NCBI GenBank assembly: GCA_017532885.1
Contig: JAFXIS010000075.1
Coordinates: 67,448-131,447, forward strand
Length of the DNA stretch: 64,000 nt
Reading direction: 5' to 3'
Origin: Alistipes sp.
GTDB lineage: Bacteria > Bacteroidota > Bacteroidia > Bacteroidales > Rikenellaceae
The notes under the pieces were generated by a model that was not told where the DNA came from, ran no database searches, and was given only the letters and a program-made list of their open reading frames with translations. Numbering within the stretch: the first letter of the stretch is position 1; every line of letters starts with the position of its first letter. Made by a program: the position numbers and the translations under genes. Positions 1 to 9,177 of this stretch are shown here, one piece after another.

Positions 1-1
1 C

Positions 2-706
2 CCCTTCTATTCGAATCACTATCAGCCCGATGACGACTTCTGCGAGGGTACATCGTGGTCGTGGACCTTCTTCGTGCCACATGATGTTGCCGGCTTGGCC
101 GATTTGATGGGTGGCGAGGAGAATTTTGTCGAGAAGTTGGACTCGCTCTTCTTGGTAAGTTCACATGTCACAGGCCCTAACCCCGCATCGGACATTACGG
201 GTCGCGTAGGTCAGTATGCTCACGGAAACGAGCCTGCTCACCAGATACTCTATATGTATAATTATGTAGGTCAGCCGTGGCGTGCCCACAAGAAGATTAG
301 CGATATCCTCTACACGCTCTACCGCCCTACTCCCGACGGAATTTGCGGTAATGACGATAGCGGACAGATGTCGGCTTGGTATATTATGAGCGCGATGGGT
401 ATATTCCCGCAGATGCACGGAAATGGTGTTTACTGCGTCGGAACGCCTATGTTCAAGAGCCTCAAATTGAAGCACGGCAAGGGTACGCTTACGATTCTTG
501 CACCCGAGGCTTCACGCGAGAACTGCTATGTGCAGTCACTCAAGGTTAATGGCAAGCCCTACACCAAGACCTGGTTCCACCACAACGACCTCTTCGGCAA
601 GGACAATGTTTTGGAGTTTGAGATGGGCCCCGAGCCTAACAAGGCGTGGGGAGCAGCCGTAGAGGACAGACCAAAGTCTATGCGTGACGAGAAGTGGGAG
701 GATTAG
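2..706 (+). CDS. GH92 alpha-mannosidase, C-terminal part (truncated by window edge)
   Basis: The frame is open from base 2, so this is the last 234 residues of a larger protein; GH92 enzymes are usually 700-780 residues. They are calcium-dependent exo-alpha-mannosidases, usually exported, that trim mannose from N-glycans or yeast mannan. The fragment has family signatures: EGTSWSWTFFVPHDV near its start and GNDDSGQMSAWY about 115 residues later. The second carries the acidic residues expected to act as the catalytic base. The C-terminal beta-sandwich follows and ends in a charged tail. The signal peptide and linkage-determining N-terminal domain lie outside the window, so linkage preference cannot be judged. 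A strong hairpin follows the stop. Confidence 0.93.
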   Translation, partial: PFYSNHYQPDDDFCEGTSWSWTFFVPHDVAGLADLMGGEENFVEKLDSLFLVSSHVTGPNPASDITGRVGQYAHGNEPAHQILYMYNYVGQPWRAHKKISDILYTLYRPTPDGICGNDDSGQMSAWYIMSAMGIFPQMHGNGVYCVGTPMFKSLKLKHGKGTLTILAPEASRENCYVQSLKVNGKPYTKTWFHHNDLFGKDNVLEFEMGPEPNKAWGAAVEDRPKSMRDEKWED

Positions 707-720
707 CTCTTTCCATTCTA

Positions 721-767
721 AAAAACAGACAAGCCGACATTTGAAGATGTCGGCTTGTCTGTTTTTT
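721..767. terminator. Bidirectional intrinsic terminator
   Basis: A perfect 20-bp inverted repeat (721-740 with 747-766) has a 6-base loop, an A-run on the left and a T-run on the right. It lies between two convergent genes and can terminate both. Confidence 0.9.
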
Positions 768-775
768 ATAGAAAC

Positions 776-1480
776 CTACTTCATCGGCTGATGACGGTGG
801 TTTTTCTTCACCTTCAACACCTTATCTATCGCCTCGCAGACCATAGGCTCGTTGATTGCGCGGTAGCACTCCAAGTTAAGATGGCAACCATCGAAGGTCC
901 ACTTTTCGGGCAGGCCACCCTCCTCTGTCGTAAGCGCCGAATGATAATCGAGATAGTAAATCTTGTTCTCCTCGGCGTAGGCACGAATCATCTTGTTCAG
1001 TTCACGAATAGGCTCGGCAGGCTTTAACTCCTTACGCCAACCAAATTGGGCACAAGGGGTTATAGAACACAAAACAACCTTTATCTTGTGAGCCTTTGCC
1101 AACTCGCACATCGAAACAATATTACCAAATATATTTTCAAGGGCGATATAGCCGTTATTCATAGCAATATCGTTAATACCCGCCATAATAACCACCGCAC
1201 GCGGATTCAGGGCGATGACATCCTGACGAAAACGCACCAACATCTCGGCTGTGGTCTGACCACTGATGCCGCGACCAACAAAGTTGTTCTTCGTAAAAAA
1301 CTCAGGGTCGTACTGCGCCCACAACTCGGTGATCGAGTTTCCCATAAATACCGCATCAGGGCGCTCCACAACAGATTTATTCGCATCGGCATAGCGCCCG
1401 AAATCGGCCCAATCGCGATGTTGCGCCTGCGCAGAAGCAATCGTAAACATAAGCAACAATAGAATATAAAAGCGTTTCAT
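776..1480 (-). CDS. Secreted SGNH/GDSL-family hydrolase
   Basis: This 234-residue protein is an SGNH-fold esterase or lipase, a family that often removes acetyl groups from glycans. Visible blocks are GNSITELW (nucleophile Ser), GRGISGQTT (oxyanion Gly), AGINDIAMN (block III Asn) and DGCHLN near the C-terminus (catalytic Asp and His). All catalytic positions are present. I chose the Met at 1480 because MKRFYILLLLMFTIASAQAQ is a clean signal peptide; the frame stays open 37 codons further upstream but that stretch is hydrophobic and unconvincing. It converges on the GH92 gene, so a role in glycan deacetylation is possible but is only inferred. The substrate is unknown. Confidence 0.88.
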   Translation of the reverse strand: MKRFYILLLLMFTIASAQAQHRDWADFGRYADANKSVVERPDAVFMGNSITELWAQYDPEFFTKNNFVGRGISGQTTAEMLVRFRQDVIALNPRAVVIMAGINDIAMNNGYIALENIFGNIVSMCELAKAHKIKVVLCSITPCAQFGWRKELKPAEPIRELNKMIRAYAEENKIYYLDYHSALTTEEGGLPEKWTFDGCHLNLECYRAINEPMVCEAIDKVLKVKKNHRHQPMK

Positions 1481-1610
1481 AAGAGGTAAAATATTAATGT
1501 TTCGAATTACAATCACATACAAAAGTACAAATTTATAGCCCAACATAGACCTCATTTCGCTATTTTTTGTTATTTTTGCACAATTGTACAAAATTTAGGA
1601 CTTCACAATA
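1481..1610. promoter_or_regulatory. Divergent promoter region with two -7 elements
   Basis: The minus strand reads TACTTTTG at 1520-1527 for the SGNH gene. The plus strand reads TATTTTTG at 1571-1578, 32 bases before the cysteate synthase start. Both match the Bacteroidota -7 box TAnnTTTG. No TTTG at the ideal -33 spacing was seen for either. Confidence 0.5.
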
Positions 1611-2903
1611 ATGGATAAATTCGAACCTACACACTACACGCTTCGATGCGTAGCTACCGGTCATGAGTTTACTGACCATGGTTGGGACTTGGTAGATGAT
1701 GAATGTCGTGAGCCCTCGTTGGTTAGAGCCGTATACGAGAAGAAAAAACTTGAAGTAAAGGAGGGCTTGGGATTTTATCGTTTCTGCGATTGGTTACCCG
1801 TAAAGCGTATGCTTAAAGGCTCGGCTGCCCCTGTAACATTCCGTAGCAAGGGTTTGGCTGCACATTTAGGATTGGAGAACCTCTATATCACACTCAATGG
1901 TTACAGCCCGGCACACGGTGCAGGCATGACTACCTGTTCGTTCAAGGAGACCGAGGCATATAGCGTATGTGGCCGCATGAGTGACGACGAGAAGCGAGTA
2001 TTGGTCGTAGCTTCGGCAGGTAATACCGCGCGTGCCTTTGCAAAGGTTTGCTCGGAGAATAACATTCGCCTTTTGCTATCTGTTCCGGCCGATAATCTCG
2101 ACGCCCTATGGTTTGAGAAGCCGTTGAACCCCTGTGTAAAACTTATCGCATGCGAGAAGGGTGGCGACTATTTCGACGCTATTCGTTTGAGCGATATGGC
2201 TTTGCAGTCGCCTATGTTTTATGCTGAGGGAGGAGCGAAGAATGTGGCTCGCCGTGATGGTATGGCGACAACAATGCTCTCAGCCGCAACTACCATAGGT
2301 CGCATTCCCGACTACTATTTCCAGGCCGTAGGTAGTGGTACAGGCGCTATCGCCGCATGGGAGGCAAACCTCCGACTTATCGAGGACGGCTCATATGGCA
2401 ACAATATCGCAAAGCTCATGGTGTCGCAGAACGCTCCATTTGTACCGATGTACGATGCGTGGAGAGCCGACTCTCGCGAAATGTTGCCTTACGAAACACA
2501 TCGTGCCCGTCGCGATGCAAGCATAATCGATGCGAAGGTGCTGTCAAACCGTAAGCCCCCATACAGTATCAAAGGTGGTCTTTACGACGCATTGAAGGCG
2601 ACAAATGGCGATGTTTTGGTAGTAACAAACGCTCAGGGCCGCAAGGCTTCGCGTCTGTTTGAGGAGTTGGAAGGCATCGACATTCACCCCGCAGCAGCCA
2701 TTGCCACAGCATCACTCATCAAGGCGGTGGAGAACGACCAGGTGGACAAGAAGGCTACCATTATGCTCAATATCACAGGTGCGGGTGAGAAGCGTTTCAA
2801 GGCCGAGCACGAGATTTTCCAATTGCAGCCCGAGAAGATTTTCCCGCTCAATGTTGAGACTGAGGCCGTTGTTGAGGCCGTTGAGGCGATGTTTTCAGAG
2901 TAG
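1611..2903 (+). CDS. Cysteate synthase (PLP-dependent)
   Basis: Cysteate synthase replaces the phosphate of O-phosphoserine with sulfite to give L-cysteate. It evolved from threonine synthase. In Bacteroidota cysteate is the expected head-group precursor of capnine-type sulfonolipids; in methanogens it feeds coenzyme M. The 430-residue protein shows the likely PLP Lys in SFKETEA, the loop VVASAGNTARAFA, the stretch EGGAKNVARRDGM, the phosphate loop QAVGSGTGAIAAWEA and LSNRKPPYSI. These match the cysteate synthase subfamily rather than ThrC. It is a soluble cytoplasmic enzyme. manA starts 24 bases downstream and may be co-transcribed. Threonine synthase is the main alternative; I consider it unlikely. 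Confidence 0.87.
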   Translation: MDKFEPTHYTLRCVATGHEFTDHGWDLVDDECREPSLVRAVYEKKKLEVKEGLGFYRFCDWLPVKRMLKGSAAPVTFRSKGLAAHLGLENLYITLNGYSPAHGAGMTTCSFKETEAYSVCGRMSDDEKRVLVVASAGNTARAFAKVCSENNIRLLLSVPADNLDALWFEKPLNPCVKLIACEKGGDYFDAIRLSDMALQSPMFYAEGGAKNVARRDGMATTMLSAATTIGRIPDYYFQAVGSGTGAIAAWEANLRLIEDGSYGNNIAKLMVSQNAPFVPMYDAWRADSREMLPYETHRARRDASIIDAKVLSNRKPPYSIKGGLYDALKATNGDVLVVTNAQGRKASRLFEELEGIDIHPAAAIATASLIKAVENDQVDKKATIMLNITGAGEKRFKAEHEIFQLQPEKIFPLNVETEAVVEAVEAMFSE

Positions 2904-2927
2904 TTGAATTGTCAAGTAATATAAAAA

Positions 2928-3914
2928 ATGTTATATCCTATAAAATTCACTCCTCGTCTGAAAGAGCGCCTTTGGGGCGGCAAGGAGTTATTGGCAAAGG
3001 CAAAGGCAGGCAAAGCAAAGGGCATAGACTCAACGAAGTCTTATGGCGAGAGTTGGGAACTTTCGGCAGTGCAAGGCGACATCTCGGTTGTGGCAAATGG
3101 CATACTCAAGCGCAACAACCTCGAAGAGATTATCGAGGTATATATGGGCAACCTCATTGGCGACAAGATTTTCGAGAAGTATGGTCTTACCTTCCCGCTC
3201 CTGATCAAGAGCCTCGATTGCCACGATGTTCTCTCGGTGCAGGTACACCCCGACGACGAGTTGGCGGCCGAGCGTCACGACTCTTACGGCAAGACCGAGA
3301 TGTGGTATGTCGTAGCAGCCGAGGAGGGTGCGTCGCTCTATGTGGGCTTCAAGGATAACAAAATCACTCGTGAGGAGTATATCGCCGCCGTTGGCGAGGA
3401 CCGTCTGCATGAGATTTTGAACGAGATAAAGGTCAAGGCGGGCGACACATTCTTTATTCCCGCCGGTACCGTTCACGCCTTAGGTAAGGGTATCGAGGTG
3501 TTGGAGATTCAGCAGACTTCGGACATCACCTACCGCATCTACGACTGGAACAGAGTCGATGACAAGGGTAATGCGCGCGAGTTGCATACCGCATTGGCTG
3601 TCGATGCCATAGATTTTACTCGCGACAAGGAGTCGTGCATTATGCGCTACGAAACACGCCGCAACGAGGCCGTTACGCTTGTCGATTGCGACTACTTCAC
3701 CACCAACATCATCGAGTTAAAGGGCTCGATGGAGCGTGAATTGGTAACACTCGACTCTTTTGTGCTTTACATTTGCGCCGAGGGTGGTGCCGATGTTACG
3801 GTGGGTGGTAACACCGAGCATATCGACGCTCTGGATTTGGTTATGATTCCTGCCGAGGCCGACAGCGTGGAGATTAAGGGCGAGGGTAAACTCTTGGAGG
3901 TATATATCAAATAG
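2928..3914 (+). CDS. manA: Mannose-6-phosphate isomerase, type I
   Basis: This cytoplasmic zinc enzyme interconverts mannose-6-phosphate and fructose-6-phosphate. It links mannose catabolism, such as mannose freed by the nearby GH92 enzyme, with GDP-mannose supply. The 328-residue cupin protein has the zinc-binding VQVHPDDELA, a downstream metal Glu in KTEMWYV, and AGTVHALGKGIEVLEIQQ with the third metal-ligand region. Length fits the short bacterial ManA form. It follows cysteate synthase after 24 bases and is probably in the same transcript. A hairpin terminator lies just past the stop. Confidence 0.94.
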   Translation: MLYPIKFTPRLKERLWGGKELLAKAKAGKAKGIDSTKSYGESWELSAVQGDISVVANGILKRNNLEEIIEVYMGNLIGDKIFEKYGLTFPLLIKSLDCHDVLSVQVHPDDELAAERHDSYGKTEMWYVVAAEEGASLYVGFKDNKITREEYIAAVGEDRLHEILNEIKVKAGDTFFIPAGTVHALGKGIEVLEIQQTSDITYRIYDWNRVDDKGNARELHTALAVDAIDFTRDKESCIMRYETRRNEAVTLVDCDYFTTNIIELKGSMERELVTLDSFVLYICAEGGADVTVGGNTEHIDALDLVMIPAEADSVEIKGEGKLLEVYIK

Positions 3915-3936
3915 AGTCCCTTATAAGAAAAACATG

Positions 3937-3976
3937 GGTGTCGGATAGAGATTATCTGGCACCTTTGTTTTTTATC
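3937..3976 (+). terminator. Intrinsic terminator overlapping the end of queG
   Basis: An 11-bp stem (3937-3947 with 3953-3963) contains two G-U pairs and a 5-base loop. It is followed on the plus strand by a T-rich run at 3964-3973, so it suits manA. The right arm is also the last codons and stop of queG on the other strand. Confidence 0.7.
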
Positions 3977-4872
3977 ACATTCTGCTGTATGCGTCGTAGG
4001 CCGCTGCGTTTAAGCGGTGTGGCAGAAAATTGCTCGAAGAATTGCTCGTCGCTCATCGCAAGCCACTCGTCAGCACCCATCTCGGCAGGGTTAAAGAGCG
4101 GAGTGAATTGCGAATTGCTATACTCCGCAGAGTTTTTATTGTAGGGGCAACACAGCTGACACTCATCGCACCCGAAAATCCAGCCATTCAAATCTATACT
4201 TGTCGTCGGCTCGGCCTCAATCGTATGGCACGATATACAACGCGAAGTGTCTATTCCTCGACCCTCCATTATCGCATGCGTAGTACACGCCTCCACACAT
4301 CGACGACACTCGCCGCACCCTACACCCTCATATGGTTTGTCGTATGAGTTTACCGCATCATCCAACACCAATACACCCAACAATACAAAGCTACCGAATT
4401 GCGGCGTTATGAGCAATGACTGCCTACCAATCCACCCCAAACCTGCCGCAACGGCATACTGCTTCTCAGAGATGGGTGCAGAATCAACAAATGCCCTACC
4501 CTGCAACTGCATATATCTCTGCTGCAACGACTTAAGCATCTGCTGCAACATCTTCTTTATGCTCTTGTGGTAATCCTTGCGGCAAGCGTATGAAGCAACC
4601 TTCGTACGGTTCGAGGTGTAGTATTCATCGCTAAATTTCAGTTTATAATTCACACCACATACCACCACACTCCTCGCCCCCTCGACCAATTTTCGGGCAT
4701 CGAAACGCTTCTCCCGATTGCGGTGCATATAGTCGAGCGACGAGGCGTAACCATGCGCTAACCACTCCTCAAAGCCCCTCTCTCCGGCATCAAGATGTTG
4801 TGCCGGAGTGACGCCGCAAAGGTCAAAGCCAACCTCCGTAGCAAGTTCTTTTATGTGATAATATTCTATCAT
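3952..4872 (-). CDS. queG: Epoxyqueuosine reductase QueG
   Basis: QueG carries out the last step of queuosine synthesis, reducing epoxyqueuosine to queuosine in tRNA with cobalamin and two [4Fe-4S] clusters. The 306-residue protein has the N-terminal cobalamin-binding part, with ASLDYMHRNREKR around residue 50. The ferredoxin-like domain has CGECRRCVEAC, then CISCHTIE and CDECQLCCPYN, providing the cysteines for both clusters. I start it at the Met at 4872 (MIEYYHIKE); the frame extends six codons to a TTG. It is convergent with manA and divergent from the acyl-CoA synthetase gene. It is monocistronic as far as can be seen. Confidence 0.94.
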   Translation of the reverse strand: MIEYYHIKELATEVGFDLCGVTPAQHLDAGERGFEEWLAHGYASSLDYMHRNREKRFDARKLVEGARSVVVCGVNYKLKFSDEYYTSNRTKVASYACRKDYHKSIKKMLQQMLKSLQQRYMQLQGRAFVDSAPISEKQYAVAAGLGWIGRQSLLITPQFGSFVLLGVLVLDDAVNSYDKPYEGVGCGECRRCVEACTTHAIMEGRGIDTSRCISCHTIEAEPTTSIDLNGWIFGCDECQLCCPYNKNSAEYSNSQFTPLFNPAEMGADEWLAMSDEQFFEQFSATPLKRSGLRRIQQNVIKNKGAR

Positions 4873-4917
4873 AGAGTAATTTCGCTCCAAAAATAATGAT
4901 TTTTCACTATTTTTCAG

Positions 4918-4925
4918 TACATTTG
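4918..4925 (+). promoter_or_regulatory. Promoter -7 box for the acyl-CoA synthetase gene
   Basis: TACATTTG matches TAnnTTTG and lies 41 bases before the start codon. No good -33 TTTG was found at 19-20 bases upstream. Confidence 0.5.
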
Positions 4926-4966
4926 TCGCGTCGCGAATATTTTTTTAAGAAATTAAACCTATTCGA

Positions 4967-6634
4967 ATGAAAACATTGAACACCTTGTATGAACTTTTCC
5001 ACAATAGCATCGAAAAGTTCTCGCAAAAAGCCGCCTTTACGATGTTTGGTGGCGAAGATGTTAGTTTCAAGGAGGTAGGAAAACGAGTTAAGGAGGTTCA
5101 GGATTTGCTCGTGGGCGCCGGATTGAATGCCGGTGACAAGGTAGCTATCCTGAGTAGCAGTATGCCCAATTGGGGCGTATGCTATTTTGCCGTTGTTACA
5201 GCCGGAATGGTCGCAGTACCTATTCTTCCGGACTTCACAGGAGCTGATTTGGATATTCTCATCAAGCACTCTGAGGCAAAAGCGTTACTCGTTTCTGATA
5301 AACTCTTTACAAAACTATCGAAAGAAACCGCAGCTAAACTTAACATTATCATCCGTACCAAGAACCTCGGCGTAATCTCTCAGACCGTAAAGGCTGAGGG
5401 CTCGACCGCAATTCCCAAGGCGGAGGATTTGGCTGCAATTATCTACACTTCAGGTACAACTTCCACACCTAAGGGTGTAATGCTCACCCATGGCAACCTC
5501 GCATCGCAGATACACATGCTCTACGACCTCTACCCTATTGGTCCTGAGGATACAATGCTATCGGTTCTGCCTATGGCTCACACCTATGAATGTTCGTTGG
5601 GCTTGATTTACATCTTCTCGACAGGAGGTACGGTAACATACCTCGAGAAACCACCCACACCGAGCGTGTTGATGCCGGCATTGCGTAGGGTCCGCCCCAC
5701 AGCGTTCCTTATCGTGCCGCTCATCATCGAGAAGATTTACCGCAGCCAGATTTTGGCAAAGTTCACTTCGAACGCCTTCTGGCGCGCACTCTACAACACA
5801 GCCTTCACGCGTCGCTACTTGCACCGCATTGCAGGCAAGAAGCTCAACAAGGTCTTTGGAGGTCGCGCACGCCTCTTTATCGGCGGAGCGAAACTCGACG
5901 AGCAGGTTGAGCAGTTCTTGCAGGAGGCAAAGATTCCCTACGCTATCGGCTACGGCCTCACCGAAACTGCTCCGCTGGTAGCAGGTCAGATTTCGCCCGC
6001 CGTAAAGTTGGGTGCTACGGGCCCGGCAATGAAGGGCGTTGAGGTGCGCCTCGACAATATCAACCCCGACACCAAGCAGGGAGAGATTGTTGTGAAGAGT
6101 CCCTCTGTAATGCAGGGTTATTATAAGAATCCCGAGGCTACCGCCGAGGTATTTACCAAAGACGGTTGGTTCCGCACAGGCGACTTGGGCTACATCGACG
6201 AGGATGGTTACATCTTCATCAAGGGTCGCTTGAAGAATATGATTTTGGGTCCCAGCGGAGAGAATATCTACCCCGAGGAGATTGAATCGGTACTCAACTC
6301 TCATGTCTTTGTTTCGGAGTCTGTCGTAACCGAACAGGATGGTCAGCTGGTAGCATTGGTACACTTCGACACCGACGCCATCGAGAAGATGAAGGAGGAG
6401 TTGATGGAGAAGTGGGAGATTACCCGCGACGAGTGGCACAAGAAGGTCGATGAGTGGAATGACCGCATGGAGGAGCTTAAGAAAGAGATTATAAAGTATG
6501 TAAACTCAAAGGTAAATCGTTTCTCGCGCATCTCGGATGTCGTTGAGGAGGAGCAGGAGTTCGAGAAGACTCCTTCGAAGAAGATTCGCCGTTTCCTCTA
6601 CACCAATCGAAGCAAAAAGCAGGAGAAGAAGTAA
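4967..6634 (+). CDS. Long-chain fatty acid--CoA ligase (AMP-binding)
   Basis: This ANL-superfamily enzyme activates fatty acids to acyl-CoA through an acyl-adenylate. Motifs in order: the phosphate loop YTSGTTSTPKGVMLTHGN (about residue 160), the adenine-binding YGLTETAPL (about residue 330), TGDLGYIDEDGYIFIKGR (hinge, about residue 410) and the C-terminal PSKKIRRFLY with the expected catalytic Lys. At 555 residues it is shorter than FadD-type enzymes of about 600, mainly between the N-terminus and the phosphate loop. No membrane segment is evident. Fatty acid salvage is the simplest role. A link with sulfonolipid acylation through the nearby cysteate synthase is possible but untested. Confidence 0.92.
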   Translation: MKTLNTLYELFHNSIEKFSQKAAFTMFGGEDVSFKEVGKRVKEVQDLLVGAGLNAGDKVAILSSSMPNWGVCYFAVVTAGMVAVPILPDFTGADLDILIKHSEAKALLVSDKLFTKLSKETAAKLNIIIRTKNLGVISQTVKAEGSTAIPKAEDLAAIIYTSGTTSTPKGVMLTHGNLASQIHMLYDLYPIGPEDTMLSVLPMAHTYECSLGLIYIFSTGGTVTYLEKPPTPSVLMPALRRVRPTAFLIVPLIIEKIYRSQILAKFTSNAFWRALYNTAFTRRYLHRIAGKKLNKVFGGRARLFIGGAKLDEQVEQFLQEAKIPYAIGYGLTETAPLVAGQISPAVKLGATGPAMKGVEVRLDNINPDTKQGEIVVKSPSVMQGYYKNPEATAEVFTKDGWFRTGDLGYIDEDGYIFIKGRLKNMILGPSGENIYPEEIESVLNSHVFVSESVVTEQDGQLVALVHFDTDAIEKMKEELMEKWEITRDEWHKKVDEWNDRMEELKKEIIKYVNSKVNRFSRISDVVEEEQEFEKTPSKKIRRFLYTNRSKKQEKK

Positions 6635-6649
6635 TTTTCTTTATCATAC

Positions 6650-6689
6650 AAACAAAATCGGGACACCGCAAAGTGTCCCGATTTTGTTT
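6650..6689. terminator. Bidirectional intrinsic terminator
   Basis: A perfect 17-bp stem (6650-6666 with 6673-6689) has a 6-base loop and A/T-rich outer arms. It separates the convergent acyl-CoA ligase and glutaminase-like genes. Confidence 0.9.
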
Positions 6690-6705
6690 TACCCGACGGC
6701 GTAGA

Positions 6706-9177
6706 CTATTTCATCGACTCCGATAAGAGCTTGATATAATAACCACCAACAACCGAACGAGCGCGGAAACCTACATGATGCTTGGTATTGGTATAATACC
6801 AATCGGTCATAGGTATACGGTCTACGGTTTCGTTCATAAACTTATGCACAGGCTTTACCAAAGCCTCGAAATCCGCCTGATTCTCAGCCATGGTAGCACT
6901 CCACACAATCCAATCCGACTTGGTATAAGCTCTACGGCAATCCAATGGAAGACCATATTCATTCTGCTTTGTAAGGTAGTAAGCAACCTCCGTAGGAGTA
7001 ATATCGGCATCAAACACATTGTAACCCAGCATCTTATCCCATACAAGGTTATACTTCTGACTCCAAGTATCGCCCTCGTTGAAAGTCAAGCGATAGTGGT
7101 CGCCCTGCGCTGCCATTCGCTTCCACTCGGCTGCCATTTGGCGAGCCACAGCCTCATACTCCTCAGCAACATCCTTTTTGCCTGCCATACGCGCCATATC
7201 GGCATAAGCGGCAATACCTACAATAGCCTTTGCCGAGAGGTTAGCATTGCGAGCCCAATGGCCGGCAAAATCATCTGTACAGAGCTGATTTTCAGGGTCG
7301 CCACCATACTCTACAAGGTAATTGGTCCATGTCGTCAGGACATCCCAATGCTTTAGAGCATAATCCGCCGAGCCCTCAATCTTACAGATTGCACCCGTAA
7401 GAATCAACATGTTACCACTCTCCTCCAATGGCATATCACCGCCATAGGTCTGACCATTACCCCAAGGATATGTACCAATATCGTGTGCAGGATAAGGTTT
7501 TGTCCACCTTCCACTCTCGGCATAGTAGAATATGAAGTTAATAAGAGCCTTTGCCAATTCCGGATTGTAATAGAGGAACAACGGAGATGAGGGATATGTC
7601 ACATCCACAGTACCGATAGAGCCATTGCTGAAGCACTCTTTTGAAAGGAATGCCAACTCGCCCGAAGGTGTCTCGATAAGTTTGTGAGCCGCAATGGCCT
7701 GACGATAAGCCAATGCACATAGCTCCGAGTACTCCTTGCCGCCTACCGCAGCCGTTTCGGCCATCAACTTGGCATCGAATTTCTCGCAACGACGCTTGAG
7801 CGACGAGTAATCATCTGCCGCCAAAGCAAACTGCTGCTCAATTGTGCTGTCGCCCTTACGATTCCAATATGGGCGGATATCCTCCTCAAAATAGCGGATA
7901 GAGCGAATATCATCGTATCCCAACATGATATAATCCTCAACCGACTTGTTGCCCACCTTGCCGACATGAGAGCTTATAGCCATATATTTGCCGTCGTTGT
8001 GCGCGCCAACCTCGCCCGTCTGAGCGAACTCGCGACGCAAAGCAATATTATCACCGACCGAAGCATTATGCGTAGCCTTATCTGCCGCCATATAGAAATA
8101 GCCCCAATCGATGCGGACATTATCGCCCTTACGACCAAGAATATTCTGCTCCACAGTACCACACTTCACATAATTGAAACGCTCATCCTCCATGCGCTCA
8201 CTCACAGCCTCCTGGTACCACGCATTACGGGCCCAATCTTGCGCGGCCTCAAAGTAGATATCAACATCATGCTCCTTGCCGTCGTTCGACTTAACCTCAT
8301 ACGAGATATAATTCACGGGGCGCGAGATAAGTTCCAAATCCTCCATCAGTAATGGCGCAGTGAAGGTCAGACGCAAATCCACATTACCACATGTAAAGTC
8401 ATAAATCGTGCGTGTCGGCTGAACATCAGCAGAGGTCTGCACAGCAGTCTGCGACATCATATTAGCGCCTTTATCGCGCTTATATAGGCCCATATCGAGC
8501 AATGCTCCACCCTGAGGGTTATGGCAATGTGCCGCCAAGACAATTTTACCATTCTTGGCAGAGGCAGCAACCTCGGCAGGCACCTCCACCCACTGGTCAG
8601 CCTTCCACTCAAATGGAGTAGAGACAATCTGATGACCATTGAAATAGAGCTGGAAAGTATCATCGTGCGAGTATTTCACAAAGAGAGTTCCATCCTGCAA
8701 GATTTCGGGGTTTACCTCAATTTCACGACGCACCCATATATTTTCAGTAAGCCACTTTGTACGCAAATGGGGCTGTCCGTCTGTTCCGAACGATGCCTCG
8801 CCGCGCTTCCACCTACGGTCGTTGAATGATGGCTGCTCCCAGCCCTTCTGAGGTTCACTGAAAGTATAAGCACCCTCCCAATCCTTATCGTATGACATGG
8901 GGGCAATCGGGTGCATAGGCACAACCTCGGCGCCCATAAAACGATACAGCTCGCCATCAACACGCAGCGTACCCATCAACGGGAAATCAGCACCCGTCCA
9001 ATGACGCACCTTATCATCATAAAGGCGGTCGGTTGTAGACCATGCGCTGGTATAAGGGTCAATGGTGATGAGCGGATATGCCGGAGCGCGCAACTCATTC
9101 TTGACATGCTTTGGTGCAGAACATGCCGACATAAAAATCGCCATCAACACCACAATAATCGAGAGATTTTTCTTCAT
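6706..9177 (-). CDS. GtaA-like glutaminase lipoprotein (DUF4964/DUF5127/DUF4965/DUF1793)
   Basis: This 823-residue protein belongs to the family of fungal extracellular glutaminase A. It has a lipoprotein signal ending MSACS, so it should be anchored in the envelope. The N-terminus has the DUF4964 block PAYPLITIDPYTSAWSTTD. A galactose-binding-like beta-sandwich is inserted at about residues 105-230 (GWEQPSFNDRRW, WVRREIEV). The C-terminal half is an alpha/alpha-barrel with RAYTKSDWIVWSATM near its end. Hydrolysis of glutamine to glutamate is the family-based guess; many bacterial members are untested and may act on glycans. It is divergent from the S46 peptidase gene across a 103-base intergenic region. 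Confidence 0.85.
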   Translation of the reverse strand: MKKNLSIIVVLMAIFMSACSAPKHVKNELRAPAYPLITIDPYTSAWSTTDRLYDDKVRHWTGADFPLMGTLRVDGELYRFMGAEVVPMHPIAPMSYDKDWEGAYTFSEPQKGWEQPSFNDRRWKRGEASFGTDGQPHLRTKWLTENIWVRREIEVNPEILQDGTLFVKYSHDDTFQLYFNGHQIVSTPFEWKADQWVEVPAEVAASAKNGKIVLAAHCHNPQGGALLDMGLYKRDKGANMMSQTAVQTSADVQPTRTIYDFTCGNVDLRLTFTAPLLMEDLELISRPVNYISYEVKSNDGKEHDVDIYFEAAQDWARNAWYQEAVSERMEDERFNYVKCGTVEQNILGRKGDNVRIDWGYFYMAADKATHNASVGDNIALRREFAQTGEVGAHNDGKYMAISSHVGKVGNKSVEDYIMLGYDDIRSIRYFEEDIRPYWNRKGDSTIEQQFALAADDYSSLKRRCEKFDAKLMAETAAVGGKEYSELCALAYRQAIAAHKLIETPSGELAFLSKECFSNGSIGTVDVTYPSSPLFLYYNPELAKALINFIFYYAESGRWTKPYPAHDIGTYPWGNGQTYGGDMPLEESGNMLILTGAICKIEGSADYALKHWDVLTTWTNYLVEYGGDPENQLCTDDFAGHWARNANLSAKAIVGIAAYADMARMAGKKDVAEEYEAVARQMAAEWKRMAAQGDHYRLTFNEGDTWSQKYNLVWDKMLGYNVFDADITPTEVAYYLTKQNEYGLPLDCRRAYTKSDWIVWSATMAENQADFEALVKPVHKFMNETVDRIPMTDWYYTNTKHHVGFRARSVVGGYYIKLLSESMK

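Noticed and set aside
5558..6439. Long open frame (293 codons) antisense to the acyl-CoA ligase gene
   Set aside because: It is fully covered by a well-supported gene and its translation has no family motifs.
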